Below, one piece after another: positions 44,833 to 55,660 of a stretch of 64,000 nt of DNA. Each line of letters starts with the position of its first letter. Within the stretch, counting starts at the first letter, position 1. This stretch comes from Pseudomonas aegrilactucae (GTDB lineage: Bacteria; Pseudomonadota; Gammaproteobacteria; Pseudomonadales; Pseudomonadaceae). The translations under genes and the position numbers were made by a program. The stretch is from the NCBI RefSeq assembly GCF_019168305.1, contig NZ_JAHTBI010000056.1, positions 1 through 64,000 on the forward strand, written 5' to 3'. Under the pieces are notes generated by a model, which was not told the DNA's origin, ran no database searches, and saw only the letters and a list, made by a program, of their open reading frames with translations.

Positions 44833-45198
44833 GGCGTTATCCCTTCCAAGCTCGGAAACCGACGGGGAGTAACGGGCGCATCGGCGTCTGTTTCGAGCGT
44901 CCCTGCCGGCTTGTCAGTAAAAAAACAGAATCAAGCGCGGCGACTGTACAGGAAGGTTGTAGGACAATTCACACGGAAAGGTCTGGAAACGACTAAAAAT
45001 CATAAAAATGTGAATTAGGCGAAGTTTGAGCAAAATAAGCTGAAATTCGATGGAATTTTGCCAAAAGGGTGCGGTCCCTTGGTGTGGCTTTTTCTTCACG
45101 GTTGGTGGCTTTTGGCCTGAACGAGGCCGGCCAGGGCTGCCCCGAGCACCACGACGGTGATCAGGGCATTCATGGCCGGTTCATGCGCAGGTTATGGG
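44833..45198. other. AT-rich intergenic region upstream of the autotransporter
   Basis: This 366-base gap between the autotransporter and methyltransferase genes (both minus strand) is markedly AT-rich at about 44,920-45,090 compared with its surroundings. It probably holds the autotransporter promoter, but I find no clear -35/-10 pair. It contains one possible 25-codon frame, described separately. Confidence 0.6.
45096..45173 (-). CDS. Possible 25-residue hydrophobic peptide
   Basis: A short frame reading MNALITVVVLGAALAGLVQA and then five polar residues, 25 bases after the methyltransferase stop on the same strand. It would be a single-helix membrane peptide. No convincing Shine-Dalgarno precedes it, and such short frames occur by chance. 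It is listed because its composition is membrane-like and its position fits a short downstream gene. Confidence 0.25.
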   Translation of the reverse strand: MNALITVVVLGAALAGLVQAKSHQP

Positions 45199-45978
45199 TC
45201 AGGCGAAGCTGATGTTGATGCGCTGCTGACCATAGACGACTTTTGCGGCCGAGATCAGCTGGTGCGGAATTTCCACGAATGGGATGTCGGAGTTGGTCAG
45301 TGCGATATCCACCATTTGCACCATGATCGAGTTCTTGCGCACCAGGATCACGTCCGACCAGTCGGTATTGGTCATTGCCAGGGGAATGAAGTCCGAGCGT
45401 TTCATGAAGCTGCTCAACGCCTCGAGCACCCCCAGGTTCTGCTTGGTGCCGTTGACGCTGTGGCAGCAGTCGTTGAGCAGGATGAAGCCGTCCGGGCCGA
45501 CCAGTTCCTGGTAGTACATCAAGTCGCGCAGGATGAATTCGTACTGGTGGCTGGCATCGATATAGACGACATCGAAGGTATCGATGCCGGTACGGGGCTT
45601 GATCGCGTCGATGGCGCTGATGGTGTCGGCGCGGATCACGGTGACGTTGTCCTTGTCGGCGAAGCGGTCCAGGCATTCCTGGTAGAGCTTGTCGAAGGTC
45701 GCCTGCTCATACATCGGGCCGCCGTAGTAGTAAGCGTATTTCTCTGGTGGCTCGACCCAGGGTGGCAACTGGTCGAACGGGCTGTAGTCGTCATTGGAGG
45801 CAGGGTTCCAGCTGTCGATCAGCACCATCTTTTCCGGGGTAAGGGCCTGGTAGAGCTTCATGGCGTTTTCGCCGCGCAGCACGCCCAGTTCTGCCACCAC
45901 CGGCTGCTTGCCATAGGCGGTGAATACGGCATTGAGTACGTGATAGAAGGTTTCACGGTAGGTAGTGCAGACTTTCAT
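45199..45978 (-). CDS. Class I SAM-dependent methyltransferase
   Basis: A 259-residue soluble protein with a Rossmann methyltransferase fold. Motif I is VVAELGVLRGENA; the carboxylate motif IDSWNP follows at the expected distance, and DVVYIDASHQYE plus LLNDCCHS give the acidic metal-ligand positions seen in Methyltransf_24-type O-methyltransferases of sugar and antibiotic pathways. The ATG at 45978 begins MKVCTTYRETF. There are no biosynthetic neighbours, so the substrate is unknown. Part of the accessory block between the MDR gene and ssrA. Confidence 0.83.
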   Translation of the reverse strand: MKVCTTYRETFYHVLNAVFTAYGKQPVVAELGVLRGENAMKLYQALTPEKMVLIDSWNPASNDDYSPFDQLPPWVEPPEKYAYYYGGPMYEQATFDKLYQECLDRFADKDNVTVIRADTISAIDAIKPRTGIDTFDVVYIDASHQYEFILRDLMYYQELVGPDGFILLNDCCHSVNGTKQNLGVLEALSSFMKRSDFIPLAMTNTDWSDVILVRKNSIMVQMVDIALTNSDIPFVEIPHQLISAAKVVYGQQRINISFA

Positions 45979-46060
45979 CGGGGACCTGCTCTGCTGCTTG
46001 TTCGATTGCCAAGTGTATCGGCCTGAAGTTCGATTTCGAGAGGGCAGGTTCAATCAATTT

Positions 46061-46169
46061 GTGGGCGCGCCGGTTCAGCGCGCCACGATCGATCGTTCAA
46101 GCCACCCAGGGCTGGAGTTCGCCATCGGGCATATCTATCTGGCTGAAGGCGAGGAGGGGGGAGCCCCCC
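46061..46169. other. Two inverted repeats downstream of the solute-binding gene
   Basis: In the 211 bases between the solute-binding and methyltransferase genes are an imperfect inverted repeat GTGGGCGCGC/GCGCGCCAC (46061-46070 with 46078-46086) and a G6-AG-C6 palindrome (46156-46169). Neither has a U-run. They may end or protect the transcript of the solute-binding gene. No coding frame is supported here. Confidence 0.5.
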
Positions 46170-46189
46170 ATGCCCGGCCGCTCAGGTGG

Positions 46190-47227
46190 TTAGCGCGAGG
46201 CCCAGGCGTTGAAGCGTTGCTCCAGTTGCTCGCCATGGTCTGCCCAGAACAGGGGGTCTACCGGCACCTGCTGGGCGAGGTTCGCTGGCGCGGTGGGCAG
46301 TTCGGCGATGCGGGCTGTGTCGAGCAACTGCATGGCCTGCAGGTTGGCGGCGCCGTAGTCGATATGCTCGGCGAAGTTTTTCTGCTGCGTGGGGTCGAGC
46401 GTGAAGGCAATGAACTCGCGGGTCTTCTCTTGCCGTGAAGCGCCTCGCGGGATAGCCCACGAGTCGAATTCGTAGAGGCCGCCGGACCAGACGATGTCCA
46501 GGTTATACTTCTTCTTCTGCTGGGCCGAGAGACGGCCGTTATAGACCGAGCTCATCACCACGTCCCCCGCCGCAAGGTACTGAGGTGGCTGGGCGCCGGC
46601 CTCCCACCACTGGATGTGCGGTTTGATCTCATCCAGCTTGGCGAACGCGCGGTCTTGCCCGGCTTTGGTGGCCAGTAGCGCGTAGACGTCTGCGTGCGCT
46701 ACCCCATCGGCGATCAGGGCGAACTCCAGGGTTGATTTCGCCAGCTTGCGCAAGCCGCGCTTGCCCGGGAATTTCTCCACATCCCAGAAATCCTTCCAGC
46801 CGGTGGGGGCTTGCTTCAACTTGCTGGTGTTGTAGGCCAGTACCGTTGAGTAGACGAGGAAACCGATGCCGCAGGGTTGAATGGCACCGGGAACGAAATG
46901 CGTGGTGTCGAGGCCGATCTGAGCGGGGTCCAGCGTCTCGAACATACCCTCTTCGCAGCCCCGGGCGAGCTCGGCGGACTCCACCTCCACGGCATCCCAG
47001 GAGACGCTGCGGGTGTCGACCATGGCTTTGACCTTGGCCATTTCGCCGTTGTACTCGCCGGAAATGATCGTGCTGCCCCGGGCTTGCTGCCAGGGCTTGT
47101 AGAAGGCCTTTACCTGGGCCTCCTTGTTGGCGCCACCGAAAGAGACGATGGTGAGATCGGCCGCGAGGCCGTGACTGGCAGTGAGTATCCCCGTTGCGAG
47201 TGCTGCGAATTTCAGAGCTTTGATCAT
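46190..47227 (-). CDS. ABC transporter substrate-binding protein (spermidine/putrescine-like), orphan
   Basis: Periplasmic binding protein of 345 residues with a signal peptide (1-22, ending SHGLA). The opening LTIVSFGGANKEAQVKAF and WDAVEVESAELARGCEEG place it among family 1 extracellular solute-binding proteins of the polyamine/opine type (PotD-like). AGGAG lies about 9 bases before the ATG. No permease or ATPase gene is adjacent, so it must use another transporter or be a remnant of a larger system. It is the gene nearest the 3' end of ssrA. Confidence 0.88.
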   Translation of the reverse strand: MIKALKFAALATGILTASHGLAADLTIVSFGGANKEAQVKAFYKPWQQARGSTIISGEYNGEMAKVKAMVDTRSVSWDAVEVESAELARGCEEGMFETLDPAQIGLDTTHFVPGAIQPCGIGFLVYSTVLAYNTSKLKQAPTGWKDFWDVEKFPGKRGLRKLAKSTLEFALIADGVAHADVYALLATKAGQDRAFAKLDEIKPHIQWWEAGAQPPQYLAAGDVVMSSVYNGRLSAQQKKKYNLDIVWSGGLYEFDSWAIPRGASRQEKTREFIAFTLDPTQQKNFAEHIDYGAANLQAMQLLDTARIAELPTAPANLAQQVPVDPLFWADHGEQLEQRFNAWASR

Positions 47228-47825
47228 TATTGTTATCTCCTACTGTTCAAGGGTGATTGCACATCACTCGAGACACCGGGATCAATCGGTCCTCCCAGAC
47301 GAGAGACATCCGGTTCTCGTTCCCTACGCCGCAGAGCAAGCCGCACGGGCCATCAGCAGGGCTCGCAACGAAACGTAGTTTGTATGCCTGTGGTCCTTTT
47401 TAGTGCCCTGTAAGGTTTCATGGGGGTAAGGAGGGTAAAAGCTGACTTTTCCGATTCTTGGGTCGGGGTTTACTAAACTATGCAAGGGAGGGTGGGCGGG
47501 TGACGCCTCTGGGTTCAGGTTGAGCTGCCGTTGGCTCGGCTTCAGCGGGTATGGGTGCTGCGCTGGGTGGATTGCCTGGAACACGGGCACACTCAGGCGC
47601 CTCCACCATTCAAGAGCAAGACAGCCTTTTACGGGATCGATTTTTCTCAGGCACTGATTCGGTATTCCAAAGATTAGCCCCCGGATGGACTGGAATACCG
47701 TCTGGAATACCCGAATGGCTGGAACTCAAAAACTCTAAAAGGACCGTAAAAGCACTGGAGGCCACGTATTTACTGGGTCGCAGGCACAAAAAAAGACGTC
47801 CGAGGACGTCTTTTTTTTGTGGATT
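47228..47825. other. Gene-free region at the 3' end of ssrA
   Basis: Nearly 600 bases without a supported gene. The left end must hold the promoter and Shine-Dalgarno of the solute-binding gene. Around 47661-47711 there are an inverted repeat GGTATTCCA/TGGAATACC and a further direct copy of TGGAATACC. The right end holds the tmRNA terminator. No integrase gene or duplicate of the tmRNA 3' end was seen, but this is the classic insertion side for ssrA-targeted islands. Confidence 0.6.
47787..47818 (-). terminator. Intrinsic terminator of ssrA
   Basis: GACGTCC and GGACGTC (47795-47801 with 47804-47810) form a short GC stem, extended by A/U pairs, with a run of U on either strand. It follows the CCA end of tmRNA by about 8 bases on the minus strand. 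Confidence 0.92.
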
Positions 47826-48217
47826 TGGTGGAACCGGGGGGATTTGAACCCCCGTCCGCCAGTACTCCGCTGTCGGTACTACATGCTTAGCCGTGTCTAT
47901 TGAGTTAATCCGCAGCCGCCCGACGGGCAGGGTGCTTTGGACGAGTTGTGTAAGTTTTAGCCGATTCGTCCACAACGTACTGCACGGCGATCCTGTTCTG
48001 TATGACAATCACTTCGGGTTTACAGGCATCCCCTAGTGATTGCTGGAGCCGAAGCTACCAGGAGAGCGGGCTCGGCTGCTTACGCAGCGAGAGCGTAACC
48101 CTCGTAGTTTTCGTCATTGGCAACTATAGAAAGTTGCAACAGTGGATTTACGAGTTCTGTTACCAACTCGGCATGCACCTAGAGTTTCATCACCGGCGTC
48201 GAATCCTAATCGGCCCC
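47826..48217 (-). ncRNA. ssrA: Transfer-messenger RNA (tmRNA)
   Basis: A 392-base tmRNA, the RNA that rescues stalled ribosomes and tags the nascent protein. The 5' end GGGGCCGAUUAGGAUUCGACG and the 3' end GGUUCCACCA pair as an alanine-type acceptor stem, and the T-arm GGUUCAAAUCC precedes the CCA. The resume codon GCC starts a reading frame for ANDENYEGYALAA, ending in UAA. The gene ends in an intrinsic terminator, and a -10/-35 pair lies upstream. Its partner smpB is in the same window but carries a frameshift. Confidence 0.98.
48080..48121 (-). other. tmRNA tag reading frame
   Basis: Thirteen codons from the resume codon GCC to UAA read ANDENYEGYALAA. The final ALAA is the degradation signal seen by ClpXP. 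The Glu-Gly-Tyr stretch makes it longer than the ten-codon E. coli tag (ANDENYALAA). Confidence 0.95.
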
Positions 48218-48264
48218 ATTTTTTACTGCTCTAGCGCTAGCACCGTTTCGGGTGCGTAAGACGG

Positions 48265-48293
48265 AGTATACGCCATCGGTCGGGCGACGTCGA
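48265..48293 (-). promoter_or_regulatory. Probable sigma-70 promoter of ssrA
   Basis: On the minus strand TCGACG (48288-48293) and TATACT (48265-48270) are separated by 17 bases. The -10 is strong and the -35 matches four of six positions. Transcription would start about 40 bases before the mature tmRNA 5' end, in keeping with RNase P processing. Confidence 0.6.
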
Positions 48294-48323
48294 CTGTCCG
48301 GTCCGGTCGCCCGACCCCGCAGG

Positions 48324-48611
48324 CTACGAACCGCTGGAACCACTGTCGCCCTTGGTGGCTTTATCCTGATCCTGCAGAATTCTGCCGGTGATCTCGATGC
48401 AGTCCTTGGTGTTGCCTGCAGCCTGAGCCGCCTTGGCATCATCCACATCGTTCTTGAGGCTGTTCTGGGTGTCCTGGGAGGTTGCCCCCGCCGTCGCCAT
48501 GTTGTCGTCAATCTTCTGCAGGTTGGTCGCACACAGGTCGTCTGCCGCAAACACAGGCGAGGCAAGCAGTGCGGCACTCAGGAACAGGCCGGTAATCGCA
48601 GTACGCTTCAT
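48324..48611 (-). CDS. Small exported protein of unknown function
   Basis: A 95-residue protein with a clear signal peptide (1-22, ending PVFA). The mature 73 residues are hydrophilic and helical, with two Cys (DDLCATN and KDCIEI) that could form a disulfide and a Gly/Ser tail (KGDSGSSGS). I recognise no domain. It lies upstream of ssrA on the same strand; an inverted repeat GGTCGGGCGAC/GTCGCCCGACC (48278-48316) follows its stop and overlaps the ssrA promoter region. Confidence 0.78.
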   Translation of the reverse strand: MKRTAITGLFLSAALLASPVFAADDLCATNLQKIDDNMATAGATSQDTQNSLKNDVDDAKAAQAAGNTKDCIEITGRILQDQDKATKGDSGSSGS

Positions 48612-48730
48612 GTGAGTCTCCTTGGCTGGGAAGGCCTCAGGATAAGGGGCCTATTTTCATGGACTGTGCCCAATGCCAGGGGTTCACACGGATGATGCAG
48701 TGCCTCGCCAGCAGGGCCGGCGAGGTGTAT

Positions 48731-51541
<2,811 letters not shown>

Positions 51542-51618
51542 GCAATCTCCTCGCGGGGCCGTGGCGTCTGGTGCGCCGCGTGCCCCGGTCAATCAGGCGG
51601 TGATGGAGGGGCGGGCTG

Positions 51619-52764
51619 TCAGGCGCCCAGTTCGCGTACCAGCGAGTCGCGGGTGATCTCGCTGATGGACTTGGCGCCGGTCAGCACCATGGCCACGCGC
51701 ATTTCTTTTTCGAACAACTCCAGCAGGTTCTTCACGCCGGCTTCGCCTGCGGTGGCCAGGGCGTAGAGGAACGCCCGGCCGATCAGTACGGTGTCGGCGC
51801 CCAGGGCGATCATGCGCACCACGTCCAGGCCGCTGCGGATGCCGGAGTCGGCGAGGATCTTAAGGTCACCCTTGACCGCATCGGCGATGGCCGGAAGTGC
51901 GCGGGCGCTGGACAGCACACCATCGAGCTGGCGGCCGCCGTGGTTGGACACCACGATGCCATCGGCGCCGAACTTCACGGCGTCCCTGGCATCCTGCGGG
52001 TCGAGGATGCCCTTGATGACCATCGGGCCATCCCAGAACTCGCGGATCCACTCCAGGTCCTTCCAGGAAATCGAGGGGTCGAAGTTGGCGCCCAGCCAGC
52101 CGATGTAGTCGGCCAGGCCAGTCGGGCTGCCACGGTACTGGGAAATGTTGCCCAGGTCGTGCGGCTTGCCCAGCAGGCCCACGTCCCACGCCCACTGCGG
52201 GTGTGTCATGGCCTGCCACATGCGGCGCAGCGGCGCGTTCGGGCCGCTCATGCCCGAATGTGCGTCACGGTAGCGCGCGCCCGGCACGGGCATGTCCACG
52301 GTGAACACCAGGGTGGTGACGCCGGCGGCCTTGGCCCGCTCCAGCGCATTGCGCATGAAGCCGCGGTCCTTGAGCACATAGAGCTGGAACCACATCGGCC
52401 GGTCGATGGCCGGGGCGACTTCTTCGATCGGGCATACCGAGACCGTCGACAGCGTGAACGGAATGCCTTTGGCGGCCGCGGCGCGAGCCGCCTGCACTTC
52501 ACCGCGACGGGCATACATGCCGGTCAGGCCGACGGGCGCCAGGGCGATCGGCATGCTCAGGGTTTCGTTGAACAGCTGGGTCTCGAGGCTCAGCTCGGAC
52601 ATGTTCTTCAGCACGCGCTGGCGCAGCGCGATGCTGGCCAGGTCTTCGACGTTATGGCGCAGCGTGTATTCGGCGTAGGCACCGCCGTCGGCATAGTGGA
52701 ACAGGAAGGGCGGCAGCTTGCGTTGGGCCGCGGCGCGATAGTCGGTAGAGGCAGAAATGATCAT
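51619..52764 (-). CDS. lldD: L-lactate dehydrogenase (FMN, quinone-linked)
   Basis: FMN-dependent enzyme that oxidises L-lactate to pyruvate and passes electrons to the quinone pool. The 381-residue alpha-hydroxyacid oxidase has the active-site His275 in SNHGGRQLDG and the FMN-binding Lys in MVIKGILDPQDA. Length and His position agree with E. coli LldD. The ATG at 52764 gives MIISASTDYR, the usual start. It lies between lldP (69 bases upstream) and dld. Confidence 0.97.
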   Translation of the reverse strand: MIISASTDYRAAAQRKLPPFLFHYADGGAYAEYTLRHNVEDLASIALRQRVLKNMSELSLETQLFNETLSMPIALAPVGLTGMYARRGEVQAARAAAAKGIPFTLSTVSVCPIEEVAPAIDRPMWFQLYVLKDRGFMRNALERAKAAGVTTLVFTVDMPVPGARYRDAHSGMSGPNAPLRRMWQAMTHPQWAWDVGLLGKPHDLGNISQYRGSPTGLADYIGWLGANFDPSISWKDLEWIREFWDGPMVIKGILDPQDARDAVKFGADGIVVSNHGGRQLDGVLSSARALPAIADAVKGDLKILADSGIRSGLDVVRMIALGADTVLIGRAFLYALATAGEAGVKNLLELFEKEMRVAMVLTGAKSISEITRDSLVRELGA

Positions 52765-52833
52765 GTGATCTCGCAGCGTTGGTTGAAAGAGGCGGTGGCC
52801 GGGGGCGTCGAAACACACCCGGCCTCTGTCACT

Positions 52834-54501
52834 TTAGTGAACCAGCATGCCGGTCAGCCAATAGGCCTGGACCAGCGTGATCAGGCCGACGATGGTGGCG
52901 AAGAACAGGCTGTGCTTGAGGGTGAAGCGGAACAGGTCCGATTCCTTGCCGACCAGCCCGGTGGCCGCACAGGCCACGGCGATCGATTGTGGCGAGATCA
53001 TCTTGCCGGTCACGCCGCCGCTGGTGTTGGCGGCTACCAGCAGGGTGTCGTTGACCCCGATCTGGTGGGCGGTGGTGGCCTGCAGCGAGCTGAACAGCGC
53101 GTTGGACGAGGTATCGGAGCCGGTCAGGAACACGCCCAGCCAGCCCAGGAACGGCGAGAAGAACGGGAACGCAGCGCCGGTGCCGGCCAGTACCAGGGCC
53201 ATGGTCGAGGACATGCCCGAGTAGTTGGTGACGAAGGCGAACGCCAGCACCATGCCGATCGACAGGATCGGCCAGCGCAGCTCGACGAAGGTTTCCTTTA
53301 GTGTGGTCAAGCCGGTCTTCAGGTTGATCTTGAGCACCAGCATGGAGATCAGTGCAGAGAAGAAGATCGCAGTACCGGTGGCCGAGATCGGGTCGAGCTT
53401 GAACACGGCAGGCATGGCGGTCGCGTTGGCGACGATCGGTGCAGTCTTGATCACCAGTTGGTCCAGGTGCGGGATGGCGAAGTTGAACACCCAGCTGTAC
53501 ATCGAACCGCCGGCGGCGAAGGCGGCCTTGAACGGCTTGAGGGTCCAGATGGTGACCAGCACGGTCAGGATCAGGAACGGCGACCAGGCCTTGAAGATTT
53601 CACCGAAGCTGTACGGCGAAGGCTGGCTGCCACTGCTATTGACTACCGCAGCGCCGACGCTGGCAGTGGCCATTGTCATCGAACGCTTGGGCTGCCAGAC
53701 CTTGAGGAACAGGGTCAGGGAAATCAGGCTGGCCAGGGCCGAAGTGATGTCCGGCAGCTCCGGGCCGATGAAGTTGGAGGTGAAGTACTGGGTCACGGCG
53801 AAGCTCAAGCCGGCCACCAGTGCCGCAGGCCAGGTCTCTTTGACGCCGCGCAGGCCGTCCATCATGAACACCAGCCAGAACGGTACGAACAGCGACAGCA
53901 GCGGCAACTGACGGCCGGTCATGGCGCCGATCTTGAACGCGTCGATGCCGGTGACCTGGCCGGCCACGATGATCGGGATGCCCAGTGCGCCAAAGGCCAC
54001 CGGGGCAGTGTTGGCGATCAGGCACAGTCCGGCGGCGTACAGCGGGTTGAAGCCCAGGCCTACCAGCAGTGCAGCGGTGATTGCCACGGGGGCGCCGAAA
54101 CCGGCCGCGCCTTCCAGGAAGGCGCCGAAGCAGAAGCCGATCAGCAGCACCTGCAGGCGCTGGTCGTCGGTGATCGACAGTACCGAGCTGCGGATCACTT
54201 CGAACTGGCCGCTCTTGACCGTCAGTTTGTACAGGAATACCGCCGCTACGATGATCCAGGCGATGGGCCACAGGCCATAGGCAAAACCGTAACCGGCAGC
54301 GGCAAATGCCATGTCGGCCGGCATCTGGAAGGCGAAGATGGCCACCAGGATCGAAAGCCCCAGGGTGATGCTGCCCGCCACATGCCCCTTGAGGCGAAAC
54401 ACGGCCAGCGCCAGGAAGAAGAACACGATGGGAATGACTGCCGCCATGGCGGACAGGCCCAGACTGCCGAGTGGACTATAGAGTTGTTGCCAGGTTTGCA
54501 T
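52834..54501 (-). CDS. lldP: L-lactate permease
   Basis: Proton-coupled lactate transporter of the LctP family, 555 residues with about 13 membrane helices. Family stretches GFCFGAFLEGAAGFGAPVAI and GSDTSSNALFSSLQ are intact. It is the first gene of lldP-lldD-dld and is divergent from lldR. A 17-base palindrome 45 bases before its start probably binds LldR. Confidence 0.97.
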   Translation of the reverse strand: MQTWQQLYSPLGSLGLSAMAAVIPIVFFFLALAVFRLKGHVAGSITLGLSILVAIFAFQMPADMAFAAAGYGFAYGLWPIAWIIVAAVFLYKLTVKSGQFEVIRSSVLSITDDQRLQVLLIGFCFGAFLEGAAGFGAPVAITAALLVGLGFNPLYAAGLCLIANTAPVAFGALGIPIIVAGQVTGIDAFKIGAMTGRQLPLLSLFVPFWLVFMMDGLRGVKETWPAALVAGLSFAVTQYFTSNFIGPELPDITSALASLISLTLFLKVWQPKRSMTMATASVGAAVVNSSGSQPSPYSFGEIFKAWSPFLILTVLVTIWTLKPFKAAFAAGGSMYSWVFNFAIPHLDQLVIKTAPIVANATAMPAVFKLDPISATGTAIFFSALISMLVLKINLKTGLTTLKETFVELRWPILSIGMVLAFAFVTNYSGMSSTMALVLAGTGAAFPFFSPFLGWLGVFLTGSDTSSNALFSSLQATTAHQIGVNDTLLVAANTSGGVTGKMISPQSIAVACAATGLVGKESDLFRFTLKHSLFFATIVGLITLVQAYWLTGMLVH

Positions 54502-54545
54502 ATGGGGTGGCCCCTAATTGTTGTTGGTCATGCAGTGCATTGGTT

Positions 54546-54562
54546 AATTGGTCATACCAATT
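54546..54562. promoter_or_regulatory. Probable LldR operator
   Basis: Perfect palindrome AATTGGTCATACCAATT in the lldP-lldR intergenic region, 45 bases before lldP. It has the TGGT-n3-ACCA form expected for FadR-subfamily GntR regulators such as LldR. A TTGACA box lies about 45 bases further upstream on the lldP strand, so the site should overlap the start of lldP transcription. Confidence 0.85.
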
Positions 54563-54753
54563 TACAATGTCGAGGCGCTAGGTTAAAAGCCTCGTGGCAG
54601 GTGTGTCAATTTGCCTCGCTAAAACTTTCGTCGCAGGGTGTGGGAAAGGGGCGCTGAATGGCTGGGAAAAATACCAACTGATGGGTGTGGCGGGGGCGCG
54701 GATAGGCCAAAATAGACAGCCCCGAACGTACTCGGGATTGTGGAGAGCATGTG

Positions 54754-55522
54754 ATGGTTTTCAACCAGGTCCGCCAGCGCCGTTTGTCCGACGATATTGT
54801 CGAGCGCCTGGAGGGGATGATTCTTGAGGGCACCCTGACTGCTGGTGCTCGGTTGCCGGCCGAACGGTTATTGGCCGAGCAGTTCGGTGTGTCGCGTCCC
54901 TCGTTGCGCGAGGCGATCCAGAAACTGGTGGCCAAGGGCATGCTGGTCAGCCGCCAGGGGGGGGGGCAACTATGTCGCCGAGTCGATGGGCTCGACCTTC
55001 AGCGACCCGCTGCTGCAACTGCTGGAGAACAACCCTGAAGTCGAGCGCGACCTGTTGGAGTTTCGTCACACGCTGGAAGCGTCGTGCGCCTACTATGCGG
55101 CGATGCGCGCCACCGAGGTGGACCGGGCACGGCTGAAGGCCGCGTTCGATGCGTTGCAGGATTGCTATACGCGGGTCGACGAGGTCAGTCGGGCCGAGGA
55201 GGGCGCGGCGGATGCGTCGTTCCACCTGGCCATTGCCGAGGCCAGCCATAACGCGGTGCTGCTGCACACCATTCGCGGTTTGTTCGACCTGCTCAAGCGC
55301 AACGTGGTGACCAACATCGGCGGCATGTACAAGCAGCGCAGTGAAACCCGCGACATGCTGATTGCCCAGCACCGCGACCTGTACCTGGCGATTGTCGAAG
55401 GGCGTGCGCAGGATGCGCGCGAGGTGTCGAGCCGGCACATTCTGTATGTGCAGGAGGTGCTCGAAGAGGTGCGCCAGGAAGTGCAGCGGGTGGCGCGGGC
55501 AGAGCGGCGCAACGGGCGATAG
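54754..55522 (+). pseudogene. lldR: LldR, GntR/FadR-family regulator, frameshifted
   Basis: Regulator of lactate use, split over two frames. The first frame gives the winged helix-turn-helix (VRQRRLSDDIVERLEG to KGMLVSRQGGG). The second frame gives the ligand-binding FCD domain, starting NYVAESMGSTFSDPLLQLLE. The break lies in a run of ten G (54957-54966); nine would restore QGGGNYVAES, which is the usual sequence. As read, the protein would be cut short after the DNA-binding domain. It may be a sequence error, a mutation or phase variation. GTG at 54751 is an alternative start. Confidence 0.9.
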
Positions 55523-55547
55523 CCCGAAGCTGGAAGGCTGGCGCCTT

Positions 55548-55626
55548 CCTTCGCTGGCAAGCCAGCTCCCACAGGGTTCCCTGCACACCGCAGAACCCTG
55601 TGGGAGATGGCTTACCAGCAAAGAGG
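55548..55626. repeat. REP pair (inverted, right arm diverged)
   Basis: Left arm about 55548-55576 is intact, the right arm about 55597-55626 is diverged (GGGAGATGGCTTACCAGCAAA). It lies between the convergent lldR and smpB genes. Confidence 0.88.
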
Positions 55627-55660
55627 CCAGGGCGGGCGACCCGAGGTTGCCCGTGAACGA

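Noticed and set aside
47228..47825. Integrase remnant or duplicated attachment site at ssrA
   Set aside because: I searched by eye for a second copy of the tmRNA 3' end between 42.5 and 47.8 kb and for tyrosine-recombinase motifs and saw none.
47551..47847. Short plus-strand frame next to ssrA
   Set aside because: It runs through the terminator and into the tmRNA 3' end, so it cannot be a normal gene; no integrase motif was found.
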